DNA of 64,000 nucleotides from contig CM049414.1 in NCBI GenBank assembly GCA_026929865.2, positions 620,001 to 684,000 on the forward strand, read 5' to 3'. Below the pieces are notes generated by a model. That model was given only the letters and a program-made list of their open reading frames with translations, was not told the origin of the DNA and made no database searches. The position numbers were made by a program, and so were the translations under genes. Numbering within the stretch: position 1 is the first letter of the stretch; each line of letters starts with the position of its first letter. Below are positions 8,940 through 20,766 of this stretch, piece by piece. The stretch is from Hyperoplus lanceolatus (lineage: Eukaryota; Chordata; Actinopteri; Uranoscopiformes; Ammodytidae).

Positions 8940-10972
8940 TGGGTCCGCACTTTAGGGAGGACAGTGTGGATCATGATAGTGTGTCTCCCAGCTGTGACAG
9001 TGATGACTTAGAATCCTTGTATGAATCTCTGTGCTCCTTTGCACCATCTGGAAAGACAGTGATTTTCCAATCGACACACAGACTTCAGAAGTCTGACAGC
9101 TTGTTTTACACTGATGTTTGTGCTGCTGGTGGAGTTCAACTGAAAGCAATGATTGATAGTGGTTCCATGTCATGCTCTATAAGTGAAGCTGCTGCTGCGC
9201 GTCTCTTGCAACACTGCCCTGATTTGAAGAGTAGTCCTGCTGATGACATTGTTGTTGTTGGTGCTGGAGGTCACCATGTCTACCCAAAGGCAGTCTATGA
9301 TTTGGAGGTGGTTATTTATGGCTTCAGGTTGCTCATCCCAACACTGGTCATCCCTGGACAAACAGACGACATGATTGTCGGTAGTAATGCTATCAAGCTG
9401 CTCATACACTTGATGAAAGAGTCTGAGGACTATTGGAGGCTTCTGGCTGCACCTGTTGATATTGCAGATGATGACTGTGGCCAGTTCTTATCTTTGCTCT
9501 CCAACACTGAAAAATGGCGGGGAGGGCCCATGCCTGACAAGATCGGCACAGTGAAGCTAAGGCAGAGTATTACACTTGAACCTCTGCGTGAACACCTTGT
9601 TTGGGGCAAGCTGCCCGCATCCGCACCTTTGTCAGTAGGGAGCACAGTCATTGTCGAACCGACTCAGTCAAAATCGAGGCCCAGAAATGTACTGGTTGGT
9701 CGGGTTGTCACACCTCTGTGGGGAGACAGGTGGGTCCCCCTTAAACTGATAAATCCTAGCAGCAAGGCAGTGACTCTGAAGAGAAATTGCAAGATAGCGG
9801 ACGTCTTCCCATGTGTTGCAGTTGAGGAGCTGCCTTCCCCTGAAAAGGTTTCTGTCAATGTTCAAGATGTCACACAGAGCTCTGTGTCCACAAAGTCCCC
9901 TGAGCAGAGAAAAGAGGTTTTAAATAACTTGGGTCTACAAGACTTGGACTTGGATAGTTGTGAGGTGTCTGGCCAGTGGAAAGACAGGCTCCTGCAGCTC
10001 GTTGTGAAGTATGAATCGGTCTTCTCAAGGGACAAGATGGACTGCGGGGAGGCTACGGACTTCGTCCACAAAATACACCTCGTGGACGAGAGGCCGTTTC
10101 GCTTGCCTTACCGTCGAGTGCCTCCAACACAGTACGAGCAGCTGAGAACTGCATTGAATGAGATGGAGGAAAAGGGCATAATCCGGAAGTCGCACAGTGA
10201 GTACGCTTCACCACTGGTCTTGGTGTGGAAAAAGGATGGCAGTCTGCGCATTTGTACCGATTTCAGATGGCTTAATGCAAAGACTGTGAAGGATGCACAT
10301 CCACTGCCTCACCAAGCTGATACCCTTGCTGCTCTTGGAGGAAATGTCTTCTTTTCCACCATGGACTTGACTTCTGGATTTTACAATGTACCACTTCATG
10401 AGGCACACAAGAAGTACACTGCCTTTTCCTCTCCCTTTGGCCTCCATGAGTACAATAGGATGCCCCAAGGTCTATCTAACAGTCCCGCAACTTTCATGAG
10501 GATGATGTTATCAATCTTCGGTGATGAAAATTTCAGCAGCTTGCTCTGTTACTTGGACGACCTGATGGTCTTCGCCCCCAGTGAGCAGCTGGCCATTGAA
10601 CGTCTGGAGATGGTGTTCTCTCGTCTGAAAACTCACAAACTCAAGCTTGCTCCCAAGAAATGTCATCTCCTGAAGAGCTCAGTTAAGTTTCTGGGGCATA
10701 TCATCTGTGCAGATGGGGTGAGAACCGACCCTGACAAGGTCAAGACCATTTCTGATGTTGGAGAGGCAGAGTTAATGGAGAATGATGGTGTCACGCCCTC
10801 CTGGAAAAAGATCAGATCTTTCCTTGGCATGGTCTTTTATTACCAGCATTTCATTCCTGACTGCTCCGCAAAAGCCAAACCCTCTTCAGGCTCATTTCTG
10901 GACGGCAAGTTCAATCCCAGGCCAAGAAGAGAAGGAAGTTCAAGAAAAAGTCCTCTGCCCCGCCAGCTATGA
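8861..10972 (+). pseudogene. pol: pol part 1: protease and reverse transcriptase, frameshifted at the end
   Basis: Open frame in the -1 register relative to gag. It contains the aspartic protease active site (IDSGSMSCSIS, Asp codon at 9155), then the reverse transcriptase palm with RICTDFRWLN, FFSTMDLTSGFYNV and the catalytic YLDD at 10550-10561. The thumb and connection follow (FLGHIICADGVRTDPDKV, IRSFLGMVFYYQHFIPD). The natural frame is lost at a C-run at 10880-10882, where a one-base deletion best explains why coding continues one frame over. The codons after that point, to the stop at 10972, are out of frame. The pol product would normally be made as a Gag-Pol fusion, so the ATG at 8861 need not be a true start. 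Confidence 0.9.
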
Positions 10973-12056
10973 CACCAAGTGACTGGACTGATGCATGTCA
11001 GAAATCATTTCAAACACTAAAAAGTGAACTAACTCATGGTGTCACCTTGGCTCACCCTAACTTCGACCAGCCTTTCATCCTTGCTGTCGATGCTTCTTTT
11101 GATGGTATTGGAGCCGTCTTGTCACAAGTGGCACCTGGTGAAACAATTGCAAGGCCTGTCGCCTTCGCCAGCAAGACGTTGACCCATTCTCAAATGAACT
11201 ATCCTGCACACAGGCTGGAATTTCTGGCACTGAAATGGGCCGTATGCGACAAGTTCAGTCATTGGCTAAAGGCTAAACACTTCACCGCCTGGACGGATAA
11301 CAATCCCCTGTCCTACATTCTGACAAAACCACGCTTGGATGCGTGTGAGCAAAGGTGGGTGGCCAAGCTGGCAGCTTTCAACTTTGATCTTAAGTACGTG
11401 CCAGGAGTCAAGAACACTGTTGCAGACGCTTTGAGCCGTGAGCCATTCGTTCAGTCATGTGTTGGTCATCGCTTGCTGAAAGAGCCCTATATTGCATTAT
11501 TGGATGAAGTCAATGGAGTTGTCAGAGGTACAGTTCAGGATGCTTTTCGACTGACAAACAACTGTCAGGTTGTTCGAGGTGCAAGGTCAAAGTCAACAGA
11601 CCTCAGTGATGTGCATGATCCTCAGACTGACGGAAGTTCCATCAGCGCAGACGAGGTGTCAGCTGCACTAAGCGCTCATCGTGGTTGTGGTCATCTCAGT
11701 GCTAACCTACCATTGCCACAGTTGCCTGACGAAGACCCTTCCACAGTTATCCCTCAGAGCCAGTTTTTGAGCCTTCAAGAGCAAGATCGAACGATAAGCA
11801 GAGTCCTGTTCTATGTGCAGCGAAAAAGGAAAGCTACCAAACGCGAGGCAGCAGCTGAACCTGCATGCGTCATTAAGCTCCTCAGACACTGGAAAAAGCT
11901 CAAAGTAAAAAATGGGATTCTGTACAGGGTGAGAAAAGATAACCGACTGAACAAAAAGCTGTCCCAGTTCATTGTACCAGATGGCCTTAAACATCAGATT
12001 CTCCTTGGCCTCCATGACAATGCTGGTCATCAGGGACGTGCACGAACCCTCTCCCC
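10883..12056 (+). pseudogene. pol: pol part 2: RNase H and start of integrase, frameshifted
   Basis: Coding resumes here in a different frame from part 1; the first ATG in it is at 10969. It encodes the RNase H domain: FILAVDASFDGIGAVLSQ with the first catalytic Asp near 11090, a conserved Glu in HRLEFLALKWA, and AWTDNNPLSYIL. A tether follows (VADALSREPF), then the first half of the integrase zinc-binding HHCC domain (LHDNAGHQG). At a CCCC run (12053-12056) an apparent one-base insertion shifts the frame again, and the unmodified frame runs into a stop at 12121-12123. The region is otherwise well preserved, so both lesions are recent. Confidence 0.88.
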
Positions 12057-13507
12057 TCGCCAGAGAAAGGTTCTTCTGGGCTGGAATGGAAAAAGACATA
12101 ATAAACCATGTACGACGATGTGAAAGATGTATTGTTGGCAAAACCCTTGAACCTGCAGCCCGTGCACCCCTTGAATCCATTCACACATCTGAACCAATGG
12201 AACTGGTGTGCATTGACTTTTGGACAGCTGAACTGAGCGACAAGAAAACTGTTGATGTCTTGGTCATAACTGACCACTTCTCCAAAATGGCACGCGCCTT
12301 CCCCTGTCAGAGTCAAACTGCAAAACATGTTGCCCGTCGATTGTGGGATGATTTCTTCTGCGTGTATGGCTTTCCCAAGAGAATCCATTCAGATCAGGGG
12401 GCCAACTTTGAGAGCAGGCTCCTGAAGGAACTTTTGGAGATGGCAGGGGTGAATAAGTCACACACCACACCTTACCATCCAATGGGTAATGGTGTCACAG
12501 AACGCTTCAACAGGACGCTGGGGAATATGTTGAGAACCCTTCCCCCAACTGCAAAAGCCAGGTGGCCTCAGGTGCTGCGGACTCTAACCTTTTGCTACAA
12601 CTGTACAATACATGAGACGACCGGGTTTGCCCCATTTTACCTCATGTATGGACGGGTTCCACGTCTCCCTATCGACATCATGTTCCAGCATGTGCTTCAA
12701 GATGACAAAGTGATCAGCCATAATGAGTTTGTCTTACGGTTGAAGCAGGACTTGAGTGAAGCCTCGCGGATTGCTCAGAAACACACCCTTGACGAGCAAG
12801 CACGTCATGCCAGGCTGTACAACCGCAAAGTCAAGGGCTCTCCACTAGCTATGGGTGATCGAGTGTTGTTGGCCAACCGTGGTGAAAGAGGAAAAAGGAA
12901 GCTTGCTGACAAGTGGGACTCTACACCTTATGATGTTGTGTCTGTGAGGTCTGGGATCAACGTGTACAGAATAAGAGATGCCGTTACCGGCAGAGAGAGA
13001 GTTGTGCACCGGAATCTTCTTCTCTCAGTTGACTTTCTTGCAGTGGATGAAACTCCTGCCTCTCTTGTGGGCTCAGATAACCAGGATGTGGCATATGCAA
13101 GTGGTCGAGACTCTGTGGAGATGAACGATGCAGATGGCTACAACCGAACTTTGGACTGGCTAATGCATTCCCCTGACCAAGTGTCCGTCAGTGTAGCTCA
13201 TTCCCCTGACCCAGTGCCCGTCAGTGTAGCTCATTCCCCTGACTCAGTCCCTGCCAGTGTTGTTCATTTGCCTGTGCTAGACATGTCTCAGTTGACTCCC
13301 ACAGAAGATGTTGATGAAAACACTGCTGTTTGTTCACAACCTCACAGTGTTCAAGCTGGCTCAGGTGATGCAGTTACTACCAGATATGGGAGACATGTCA
13401 GACCTCCCAAAAAGTTGATTCATGAGATGTCAACACAAAAGGTTGAGCATACCTTTCTTAGTTCAAGTCCTGTGTATGCATTCTTTCACGGACTGTTTAA
13501 GGGCTAA
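12057..13507 (+). pseudogene. pol: pol part 3: integrase
   Basis: Continuation of pol after the second frameshift. It opens with the rest of the HHCC zinc domain (RCERCIVG). The catalytic core follows with D in VCIDFWTAEL (about 12208), D in HSDQGANF (about 12389) and E in NGVTERFNRTL (about 12500), spaced as in Ty3/gypsy integrases. A C-terminal domain then carries GDRVLLANRGERGKRKLADKW. No chromodomain was seen. The tail contains three tandem 36-bp repeats (13165-13270; HSPDxVxVSVA units) in a Ser/Pro-rich region, an unusual extension that could vary between copies. The frame closes at TAA 13505-13507, and no env frame follows before the 3' LTR. Confidence 0.88.
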
Positions 13508-13827
13508 ATGACCAGGAAATTTTTGTATCCCCAATTTTGTATGGCCTACATCCAAGTGCCATTTGTTTTGTTTTTGTGATCTTGGGTATGCAATGTGTAT
13601 TGCCTTGAACTAGATGTTTAGAATGTGTATATGGCATCTTCTACTGGTCTGTGTAAAGTATTGGGCCTGGTACCTCCTGATCCTTTTGGACTCCCTAAGG
13701 GAGGATTTAGTATCGACTGTAATTTACATCAGTGATATGGTTTCACTTTGAGCAATCCCACACAATTTTTTTTCTCTATTTCTTTTCTCGTTATGGTACT
13801 CTGGATTTGTCTGAGTTTAACAGAATT

Positions 13828-13840
13828 TAAAGGGGGTGTA
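13828..13840 (+). promoter_or_regulatory. Polypurine tract
   Basis: TAAAGGGGGTGTA directly precedes the 3' LTR. The AAAGGGGG core is the expected plus-strand primer site. Confidence 0.7.
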
Positions 13841-14631
13841 TGTAACAGTGTAAATAATTACTTGGCTTGAATGTTAAATTCCTGTCAAACCTGGGACTGC
13901 AACAAAAGTTTTTTTGTGTATTTTATTTTGAAAGTCTAGAGCGGAAGTTGATTTCACCCTTAATGCTGGGCATTTTGCTTTGCGTTCAGAAACAAAATGT
14001 CGTCACTCTGTTGGTAAGTTGCTGCCCTGTTCGCTCAGACACTAAGTATAGTAATAAGTGAAAACTACGGTTCATATGATGTGTAAAATATCAGCACTTG
14101 TTGTATAACATGCTTGACTAATGAGGCATCTGTAAAACTAGTAGTTTTGTTGTTTTGTGATTAATTGTTGCCGTGGTGTTTGAAGAGTGTCTTTGGGCTA
14201 GCAGCCAACATGTGTGAAGCTGTACTAGCTAGTTACTTTCAGCACGGGGTGCACGTGACCTCTATGCTCATGCGAAGCTCCTCTTTTTATTTGTAGTGCG
14301 AGCAAGACGAGATGCAGGACTTTCATGTAATTGCACACTGGTTGTGTTTGTCTTTCCATGTCCCAGGTATGTTTATTTGTGCTGTTTTATATGTGATGTT
14401 ATGTTTTTATATTTTATTTACAAATGTTTTCCAAAATCTATATGATCACGTTCAGAAACAAAATGTCGTCACTCTGTTGTGCGAGCAAGACGAGATGCAG
14501 GACTTTCATGTAATTGCACACTGGTTGTGTTTGTCTTTCCATGTCCCAGAATAAAACCAGTCCGGTGCATAATCCAGCTTGTCCCTGTGAATCATTCGAA
14601 CAGCAGCAGTGGAATAGTTACGAAGGTCACA
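13841..14631 (+). repeat. 3' LTR, 791 bp
   Basis: Same length and internal structure as the 5' LTR, including the intron-like segment, the first exon pair and the joined second copy. It is followed by the target duplication CAAG at 14632-14635. Confidence 0.95.
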
Positions 14632-14672
14632 CAAGCTAGACTACGTTTTTTAATACTGTTGATTGCCTTTCA

Positions 14673-14772
14673 GGTTCTTACTGGAAGCATTTGTGAAACT
14701 GAGAAGACAGTGATGGACAACAAATTGGATTATATTGATTATAATGGAGCAGAAAACAATAAGATTCCATAA
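14673..14772 (+). CDS. Possible terminal coding exon of an unknown gene
   Basis: A good 3' splice site (TTGATTGCCTTTCAG) precedes GTTCTTACTGG. An open frame runs from there to TAA at 14770-14772 and ends LDYIDYNGAENNKIP. Host sequence resumes here right after the retrotransposon's CAAG, so any upstream exon would be separated by the 8-kb insertion. I do not recognise the protein and found no partner exon in the window. It could equally be chance. Confidence 0.2.
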
Positions 14773-15739
14773 ACAAGAGATTGTTTCTATGAAATTAGCA
14801 AACACACTTGATTCACAAAAGACTTAAAGATAGTCTTAAGAAATGTTTAATTCCTAAACAATATAAATGACTTCATATGAAAACTTCAAAACAAGGAACA
14901 TGACGTACTTTGTTTCATATAATGACATGCATGTGCAAGTGCATGTAAAACTGAACATAAAAAATTATACTCACACAGGCTGATTACATATTGTCTAACC
15001 ATAGTGAGGTATTTAGGTGATGTGGAAGGCAGATGCAAATATTTGTTTTTAAAAGTATGGACTGAGCTAGCTTCACCGATATGTATGGGAAGATTCCAAA
15101 AGAAAAGGGGCATGTTGTTGGTAAAGTATTATAATGATCAGCTTTGATGTACAGTATATTTAGACATTTTGCAAACACTTTGTGTTCACCTTTGTTGTCA
15201 GTGACACTGCAACTGCCGGGTGGCCACGGTGTCTCTTTGATTAGTCCTCTTTAATCCATGATGAAACAGCAAAAGAATAAACACACTCAACTTTCCCTCG
15301 TTTTGCAACAGTTCTGAATAAAACTGTGGAATTATTCCTTTTGTGAAAATAATAGACACAGCTTAAGAACAATTTATTTACAGATTTATATCTTACAGAA
15401 TACAGAACAATTAATTACATCACAACAAACAATGGTATAGAAAACAACAAGTTGAACTTATAAAATGCAATTGTGATGTATGTGGTGGTTTATGTGAAGA
15501 GAGGGTGTGTACAGTAGCGGCCTTAACTATGTTTCACCCGTTTCAATTTAAACGGGCCCGCCCTCTTTTTTTCTTCTTTTTTTCTCTTTTTTTCAATAAA
15601 TAATGCTTGTGCATGCTACCAGGCCCAAGGGCTCAGGGGGGCCCTACGCCAGAGATACTGATAGTAACTTTACATGTCGTATTGTCAAAGAGCTAAGTCA
15701 CTCATGTTAATAACAGGGTCCAAAAAGAAATAGCCTAAA
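14773..15739. other. Intergenic DNA, no gene seen
   Basis: AT-rich, with scattered AATAAA motifs near 15276 and 15313. A T-rich patch at 15560-15600 and CAGGCCCAAGGGCTCAGG near 15620 suggest an old repeat fragment, but nothing can be assigned. Confidence 0.35.
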
Positions 15740-16350
15740 TGTAAGGAAACAAATCATGATGGGCCCCTCAACTTGTAGGGGAGAAATACAAAAGCAAGTG
15801 CAAAACAACAGCATTATTAGCTTTGTCTGAGGGGCTTCATGAGGGGCCTCTAAGGCCCCCACACACATACAGGAATAAACTTTTTCTATGTGTTAATTCT
15901 ATACTGTTCATAAAAATTAACCATCCATCCTTTATCTGTTGAAATGGGCCCCTCCATCATATAAGATCGGTCTGCAGACCAAACTACTATGCTGTTTTTG
16001 CAGTTGCAGAGTAAAGAGTGCTGCCTGCTTAAGAAAAATATGTTTCTTCAGCAGCTCAAGACTTGATTTAGCCCATAACCCCCCAATAAGGACCAGGGTT
16101 CCTCCCACAGTATCCCAAAAGCCTGTGGGAAACACTGACTTCCTTAATATGTTTTTACCATTAATTGTATGTATCTGTACGGAAAAGTCAGTGTACCTGA
16201 CTGGATAGGGAGGAGTCGGGTTTTTATCCCATTATCTGTCTATGAACCAACTGGATTCCAGTCTTTTTTATTTTCGCAGGGAGCATGTACAAGCATTATT
16301 TATTAAAAAAAAAGTGGGGGCCCCACACTAGGTCTTGAAACATTCACCCA
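15740..16350 (+). repeat. Dispersed repeat family A, copy 1
   Basis: Parts of this stretch recur elsewhere. Bases 15750-15955 (CCATCCATCCTTTATCTGTTG) recur inverted at 57555-57735 and as a fragment near 48950-49005. Bases 16185-16345 (CAGTGTACCTGACTGGA ... GGGGCCCCACACT) recur directly at 52905-53100. No coding content survives. Superfamily unknown. Confidence 0.65.
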
Positions 16351-16569
16351 TCAGTCGCTCTGCGAGTGCACCGGCAGTGAGAAGCGTGCCGGTTTGTAGC
16401 GTTCTCTCTTCTGATTGGATATCAGTTGTGGGATCCCAGAAAAGTTCATTTGCCGATTATGCAGAGCGGGTGACTAAGAGATTGGAGTTATGAAACGTGC
16501 ACACTATATAAGTGATCACTGTATGGAAATATAAAATTATAACCGTTGCACAGAACATCTGCACACAAA

Positions 16570-16880
16570 AAAAAGTTATTAATTTTTTTTTTGATACGAC
16601 CACATCTGACGAAACGGTAGTGCTTTGAATATTTGAAAGTTAGCTAACTCGTATTACCTTGTATGTGACTATTTTATTGGTGCTATCCTATTGTGTTCTC
16701 ATAAGTTTTGGAAAATTTCTCCATAAGGTGGCACCTATTTCTCTGCGATTTTTTTGCTTTTTGGTCTATAACTCCCAAACCAAACTTACCACATTCAAAA
16801 ATGTTACATCCCCGGATTCTGTGAAGGGTGCGTGGGAGAGCCGTTCATAACTGCTTGCAGTTCTAGTTATTTTTTTTTTT
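16570..16880 (-). repeat. Dispersed repeat family B, partial copy
   Basis: In reverse complement it reads CTGCAAGCAGTTATGAACGG ... AATCCGGGGATGTAA ... TTTGGGAGTTATAGACC. It matches the start of the longer copy at 32455-33620 in the opposite orientation. Confidence 0.65.
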
Positions 16881-18636
16881 TTCTTGTAAACTACTGATAG
16901 CACTTTATAGATGGAAACCACAACCTCATCGAAGGTGGGCTGTTCTTTATGGCTGTTGACAAATTGTTTAGGATTTGTGTGGCTGTAACCCATGATATTA
17001 ACTGTTGTAGAGCTTCACTACATACATTAATCATTCACAAATCTTTGTGTACTCTAATCATGGTGTACTTTTGCCCCTCACACAAATGATGATGACATCA
17101 TTAATGAACTAACGCCGTACACATACTGGATGCGGAAGCGCTTCGAAATGCTCCAAAAATCATTTGGTCGTCCACATTGGGAGATCATTTCTAATTTCTA
17201 AAGCTTAAGTCTTACCTTGTTTTATTAAGAACCTCATGAACTTACAATGTGTGTTTGTATTTCTAACTACTGTGCAAGTATGTCAAAACCCGTTGTTGTC
17301 GCTACACAGAGTGTCTCATTTGAAATGTTGCACAGGGTTAATGCTGATGCCATAGTGCATTCCAAGAGACTAAAGTGACGCATGTTTACACAAGTTTCTC
17401 AGTAGAGTCAACCATCCCAGACCCCTGTGGAGGTCATAAACTCATTTAAGATGGGATAGTCCATTCTGAAAGGTTGGTTAATCCAACCAGACCTTTGGGA
17501 ACTGAGTCTCTGCAAGTTACATAGGATGAAACTCTGTTTGAAGCCACTATAAAGTTGAAACCAGGCATTGCAGGGCCCAGGCACCCTGTTAAGTTTACAT
17601 TATCTCATCTCTGTTACACAGGCTTCAAAGCTTTCTTTACCTAAGGAAGGAAGAGCATTTTATTGGCGTTTGAATGTAAACACTGCTTGCTGTTAAGACA
17701 CCTAACTTCTGATTGGATGAGAATGCATTTGGACTGTTTTAATACAGGGTGCAATACTCTCATCTTTGCCATTCCATCTCGGCTTCTCGCCGTGTCAGGA
17801 GGTACTGAATGCTTAAACCTGAGGCCTAGGAATATAAGCAACCCCAAGTCCCAGTCGTTATACTCGCTGGACGAGTTCATGGACTGCTTGAAATATCCTC
17901 CTCTGTTTTCCCGGATTAGAGAGAGTTTTCCTACAGAAAACCAGAGCTGAAGCAGCCACCTCAGCCTCTCCTCAAAACAGAACTCTGACACGCGCAAAGC
18001 ATGAGCAAAGACCCAGGATCCCTTCATCAAGACGCCTGCACTGGCCGTTCCACGGACCGGAGCCAGCCAGCGGACCTGCCGAGAAGGGAAGCCGCCTATC
18101 ACTTATCATCTGGGCCGTTACTACGCTGCCCTAGACGCAGCGCCAGCAGAGAGCAAGGCAAAGAGGGAGTTCTCCGCTTCCTCCTCTCCTCCTTGCCTAC
18201 GCTTCCCATCAGACCGCAGACAGCCCGCTCTTGCCAAAAACAGCCGCTGATCCCCTGCTTTCCTTCCCTTGACATGGTGATGCCCGCTGCCCTTATCAGC
18301 TGAGCTGGTTCCACACCACTGTCTTCCACAAGACCCGTTCCATCCGAGCACAAGGCCCGGCAAGCGGCCTCCTTCTATCTTCATCTTCTCCAGCTGCCTT
18401 CAACAAATCATCGCTGGACCAAGCGATTCACGTGAGGCTATTGTCTGGGCTAAGATAGTTGTTTTATGTTGTTCATTAACTTGAAGTAAACGTAAGAGCT
18501 GACAAGCTCATTATTTCCTGATTTAAAGTAATTCTGACTCACCTATGTGTTACATAAGTGTTTTTTTCGCTCACAGTGTTTTTCTCCCGTTAACTGGGAA
18601 TGTATTGATGTGTTGTTGCTGTCACTCTCAAGGCCG
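16881..18636. other. Intergenic DNA, possible LTR-like fragment
   Basis: No convincing gene. Bases 17600-18530 contain longer GC-richer open frames on both strands (for example 17641-18102 on the - strand) without recognisable domains. The segment could be part of a decayed LTR element, but I found no repeat partner, primer site or target duplication. Confidence 0.3.
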
Positions 18637-18721
18637 GTGAACCGTTTCCTCTCTATCAATTCAACTCAGTGTACGCAGATGCGCATCTGCGGCCACTGTG
18701 TGATTGGAGGAAACGGTTCAC
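18637..18721. repeat. Imperfect 85-bp palindrome with perfect 15-bp outer arms
   Basis: GTGAACCGTTTCCTC at 18637-18651 is exactly complementary to GAGGAAACGGTTCAC at 18707-18721. At the centre sits the self-complementary GCAGATGCGCATCTGC, with CAGTG/CACTG arms between. The DNA could extrude as a cruciform. It may be a small hairpin MITE. Confidence 0.65.
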
Positions 18722-18786
18722 TGCGCTCTGGAGCCGCGGCTACTGTCTTTTGTTTTCTCTCTGCTTCTAATTTCTAACTACGCACA

Positions 18787-18787
<1 letters not shown>

Positions 18788-18821
<34 letters not shown>
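18788..18821. repeat. (CA)n microsatellite
   Basis: About 17 CA units without interruption. Confidence 0.97.
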
Positions 18822-18822
<1 letters not shown>

Positions 18823-20733
18823 CGTGACTTCCCCTCAAGTATTCTTAATGAATACATGAGTGATGAGTTTCTGTAATTTTAAAGTTAAGATCGCGTGAAG
18901 GCAACCAAAGTCTCCCCGCATCATCCTTTATAATTCTTATGTGTTTGATTGAAACAGTAGTTTACATACACGCTTTGCATGCTACTTACCCTACTGATTA
19001 AAGGTAGAATATATAACTTTTAGGAGTTGATGTGATAATTGAACATGATATAACTTTTTACTTGTGCATATTTTGTGACATTTGTATTTCTTTTTGTCAT
19101 AAGTAAAAGTAGGAAATGTTTATGAAACAGAATAGCATGTGAAGGCTCATCAGGTTAAAGTTGACCAGAGGAAGGGGGAGGACCATAGGGTCACAGGAAG
19201 TAATAGGGGGAAGGACCTTATATGGCCATACAGTAGTAAGAGGTAGAGGGAGGGGGCTACCGGGGTTCCCCCACACAGCTGTGCCTTTTTCACTCCTCCC
19301 TCTCCCAAGTCTCATTGGTTCTCAGTTCACTATATAACAGCACGTTTTGAGCAGAACTAGGCATTACTATATACTCCTATAGTTTGTCACTCTCTGTTCC
19401 AGCACACTCTATCTGTCTTCAACCATGGAGGCAGAAGAAAAACTTGGAAAAACTTTGTGAGTCCAAAATACTCTGAAAGATTTTTGGACTTCAAAGTACT
19501 TCGAGGCAAAGTCTTTTAAAAACACATCTTTGAAACTCTTGACAAAGAATGACTTGGTTAAATATTATTAGAATAGGAAATCGGACAGAATGATTTGGAA
19601 GTAGCAGGATATTATTGGGAAATACCTGTCTAAGTCCTTGTGATTTAATAAGATTTCGTAAAGCTTTAGACGGTACTTACTAGGCATGCATGTATATGTC
19701 TGGGTATTGTTTCAAGTTTTACAACAAATTTAGAAACGAGATCAAGTCAACAGATAATAGGGGAAAAATAACTCTATTGAATGAGTTATAGGCATACAAC
19801 CTCTTTTCTTTTCCTTTCTTGTCCATTTTATGTATTATACCTATACTCTCTTGTATTTTGTAAATAAAATCCCTTAAATGTTGTAAAGCCTCAGTTGTGA
19901 ATTAGTTTATAACTGGAACAGAAGGACTTTAGGTATAGGTTTTTTCTTCAAAGAGATGGTTCCGTCCTCGGGGAGGTAAGTACAATTTGATTCCACACAA
20001 CGGCACATTACTGATTTAAAACACACACAACCTCATACAACTAACCTCTCTGTAAGGAGAGAATATGTTGATACACCTAATCTTTAAAAATAAAAGAATA
20101 GGTTAGAAATACCTTCCCAGATTAAACTAGATGTTTATATTCTGAAAATAGTATATCTGTTCTATTTTACTAGAAGGATGGTTTACAAAACTAAGTTACT
20201 CACAACTTATAAGCAATAACTAAAGAATGATATCTTCCGTGAAAAAGGAGGAGGATTTTCTGAAGCAATATTTAAAAGGGTTTTTAGTTTAGCGGAGATC
20301 GGCATCACAATTAAGGATGAGGGGGCTCTGATAAAGCAAAACTCTGAACACTGTGGTATATATTGAATATTGTACTTTATTTAGACGTAAAAACTCAGGT
20401 GGTAAAGAGGGTAAATCCAGCGCTATTAAACAGAGGCCGGGGTTTGCGTCTCTTGCACCGTGGTGAGATGAGAGTCTTCTTTATGAAGGAATAATAAACA
20501 ATTAAAGCATTGTGCTACAAGTTGGTTAATATGGGTTTGATAGGATATAACTAATAAACTTTGGATACTAGCTTTTCATTATAGATCAGACTTCTTATAG
20601 TCGAGATCGCAATAGAGTTATCCACCATTTTGCTCTTAGCAATTTATCTACCCGTGGCGTAAAAGCCACCTCAAACTCTCGCGTGACGTCCAAATCTAGC
20701 GTCAGTCCATCTAAATTCTGAAGTGATGTTCCT

Positions 20734-20734
<1 letters not shown>
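18822..20734. other. Intergenic DNA, possible solo LTR or retro fragment
   Basis: Near 19315-19345 there is a TATA-like CACTATATAACAG, and near 19862 an AATAAAA with a downstream T-rich stretch, an arrangement seen in LTRs. I could not find matching ends, a target duplication or a second copy. A short ATG frame near 19424 closes quickly. No gene is supported. Confidence 0.25.

Positions 20735-20764
<30 letters not shown>
20735..20764. repeat. (AC)n microsatellite
   Basis: Fifteen AC units without interruption. Confidence 0.97.

Positions 20765-20766
<2 letters not shown>

Larger units (their letters stand above)
6545..14631 (+). mobile_element. Ty3/gypsy LTR retrotransposon, about 8.1 kb, near full length
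   Basis: Two 791-bp LTRs (6545-7335 and 13841-14631) each begin TGTAACAG and end GGTCACA. They are flanked by the 4-bp target duplication CAAG (6541-6544 and 14632-14635). A tRNA-His primer site follows the 5' LTR, and a purine tract (AAAGGGGG) precedes the 3' LTR. Internal order is gag, protease, reverse transcriptase, RNase H, integrase, which is the Ty3/gypsy (Metaviridae) order. No env-like frame was found. By eye the LTRs differ at two positions (near 6562 and 7147), so the insertion is young. Two one-base indels in pol nevertheless disable it. Confidence 0.95.

Noticed and set aside
13508-13840. Possible env gene in the gypsy element
   Set aside because: Only about 330 bp lies between the integrase stop and the 3' LTR, with no long frame.
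17641-18102. 153-codon - strand frame
   Set aside because: No recognisable domain, and competing open frames on the other strand. Probably chance in GC-richer DNA.
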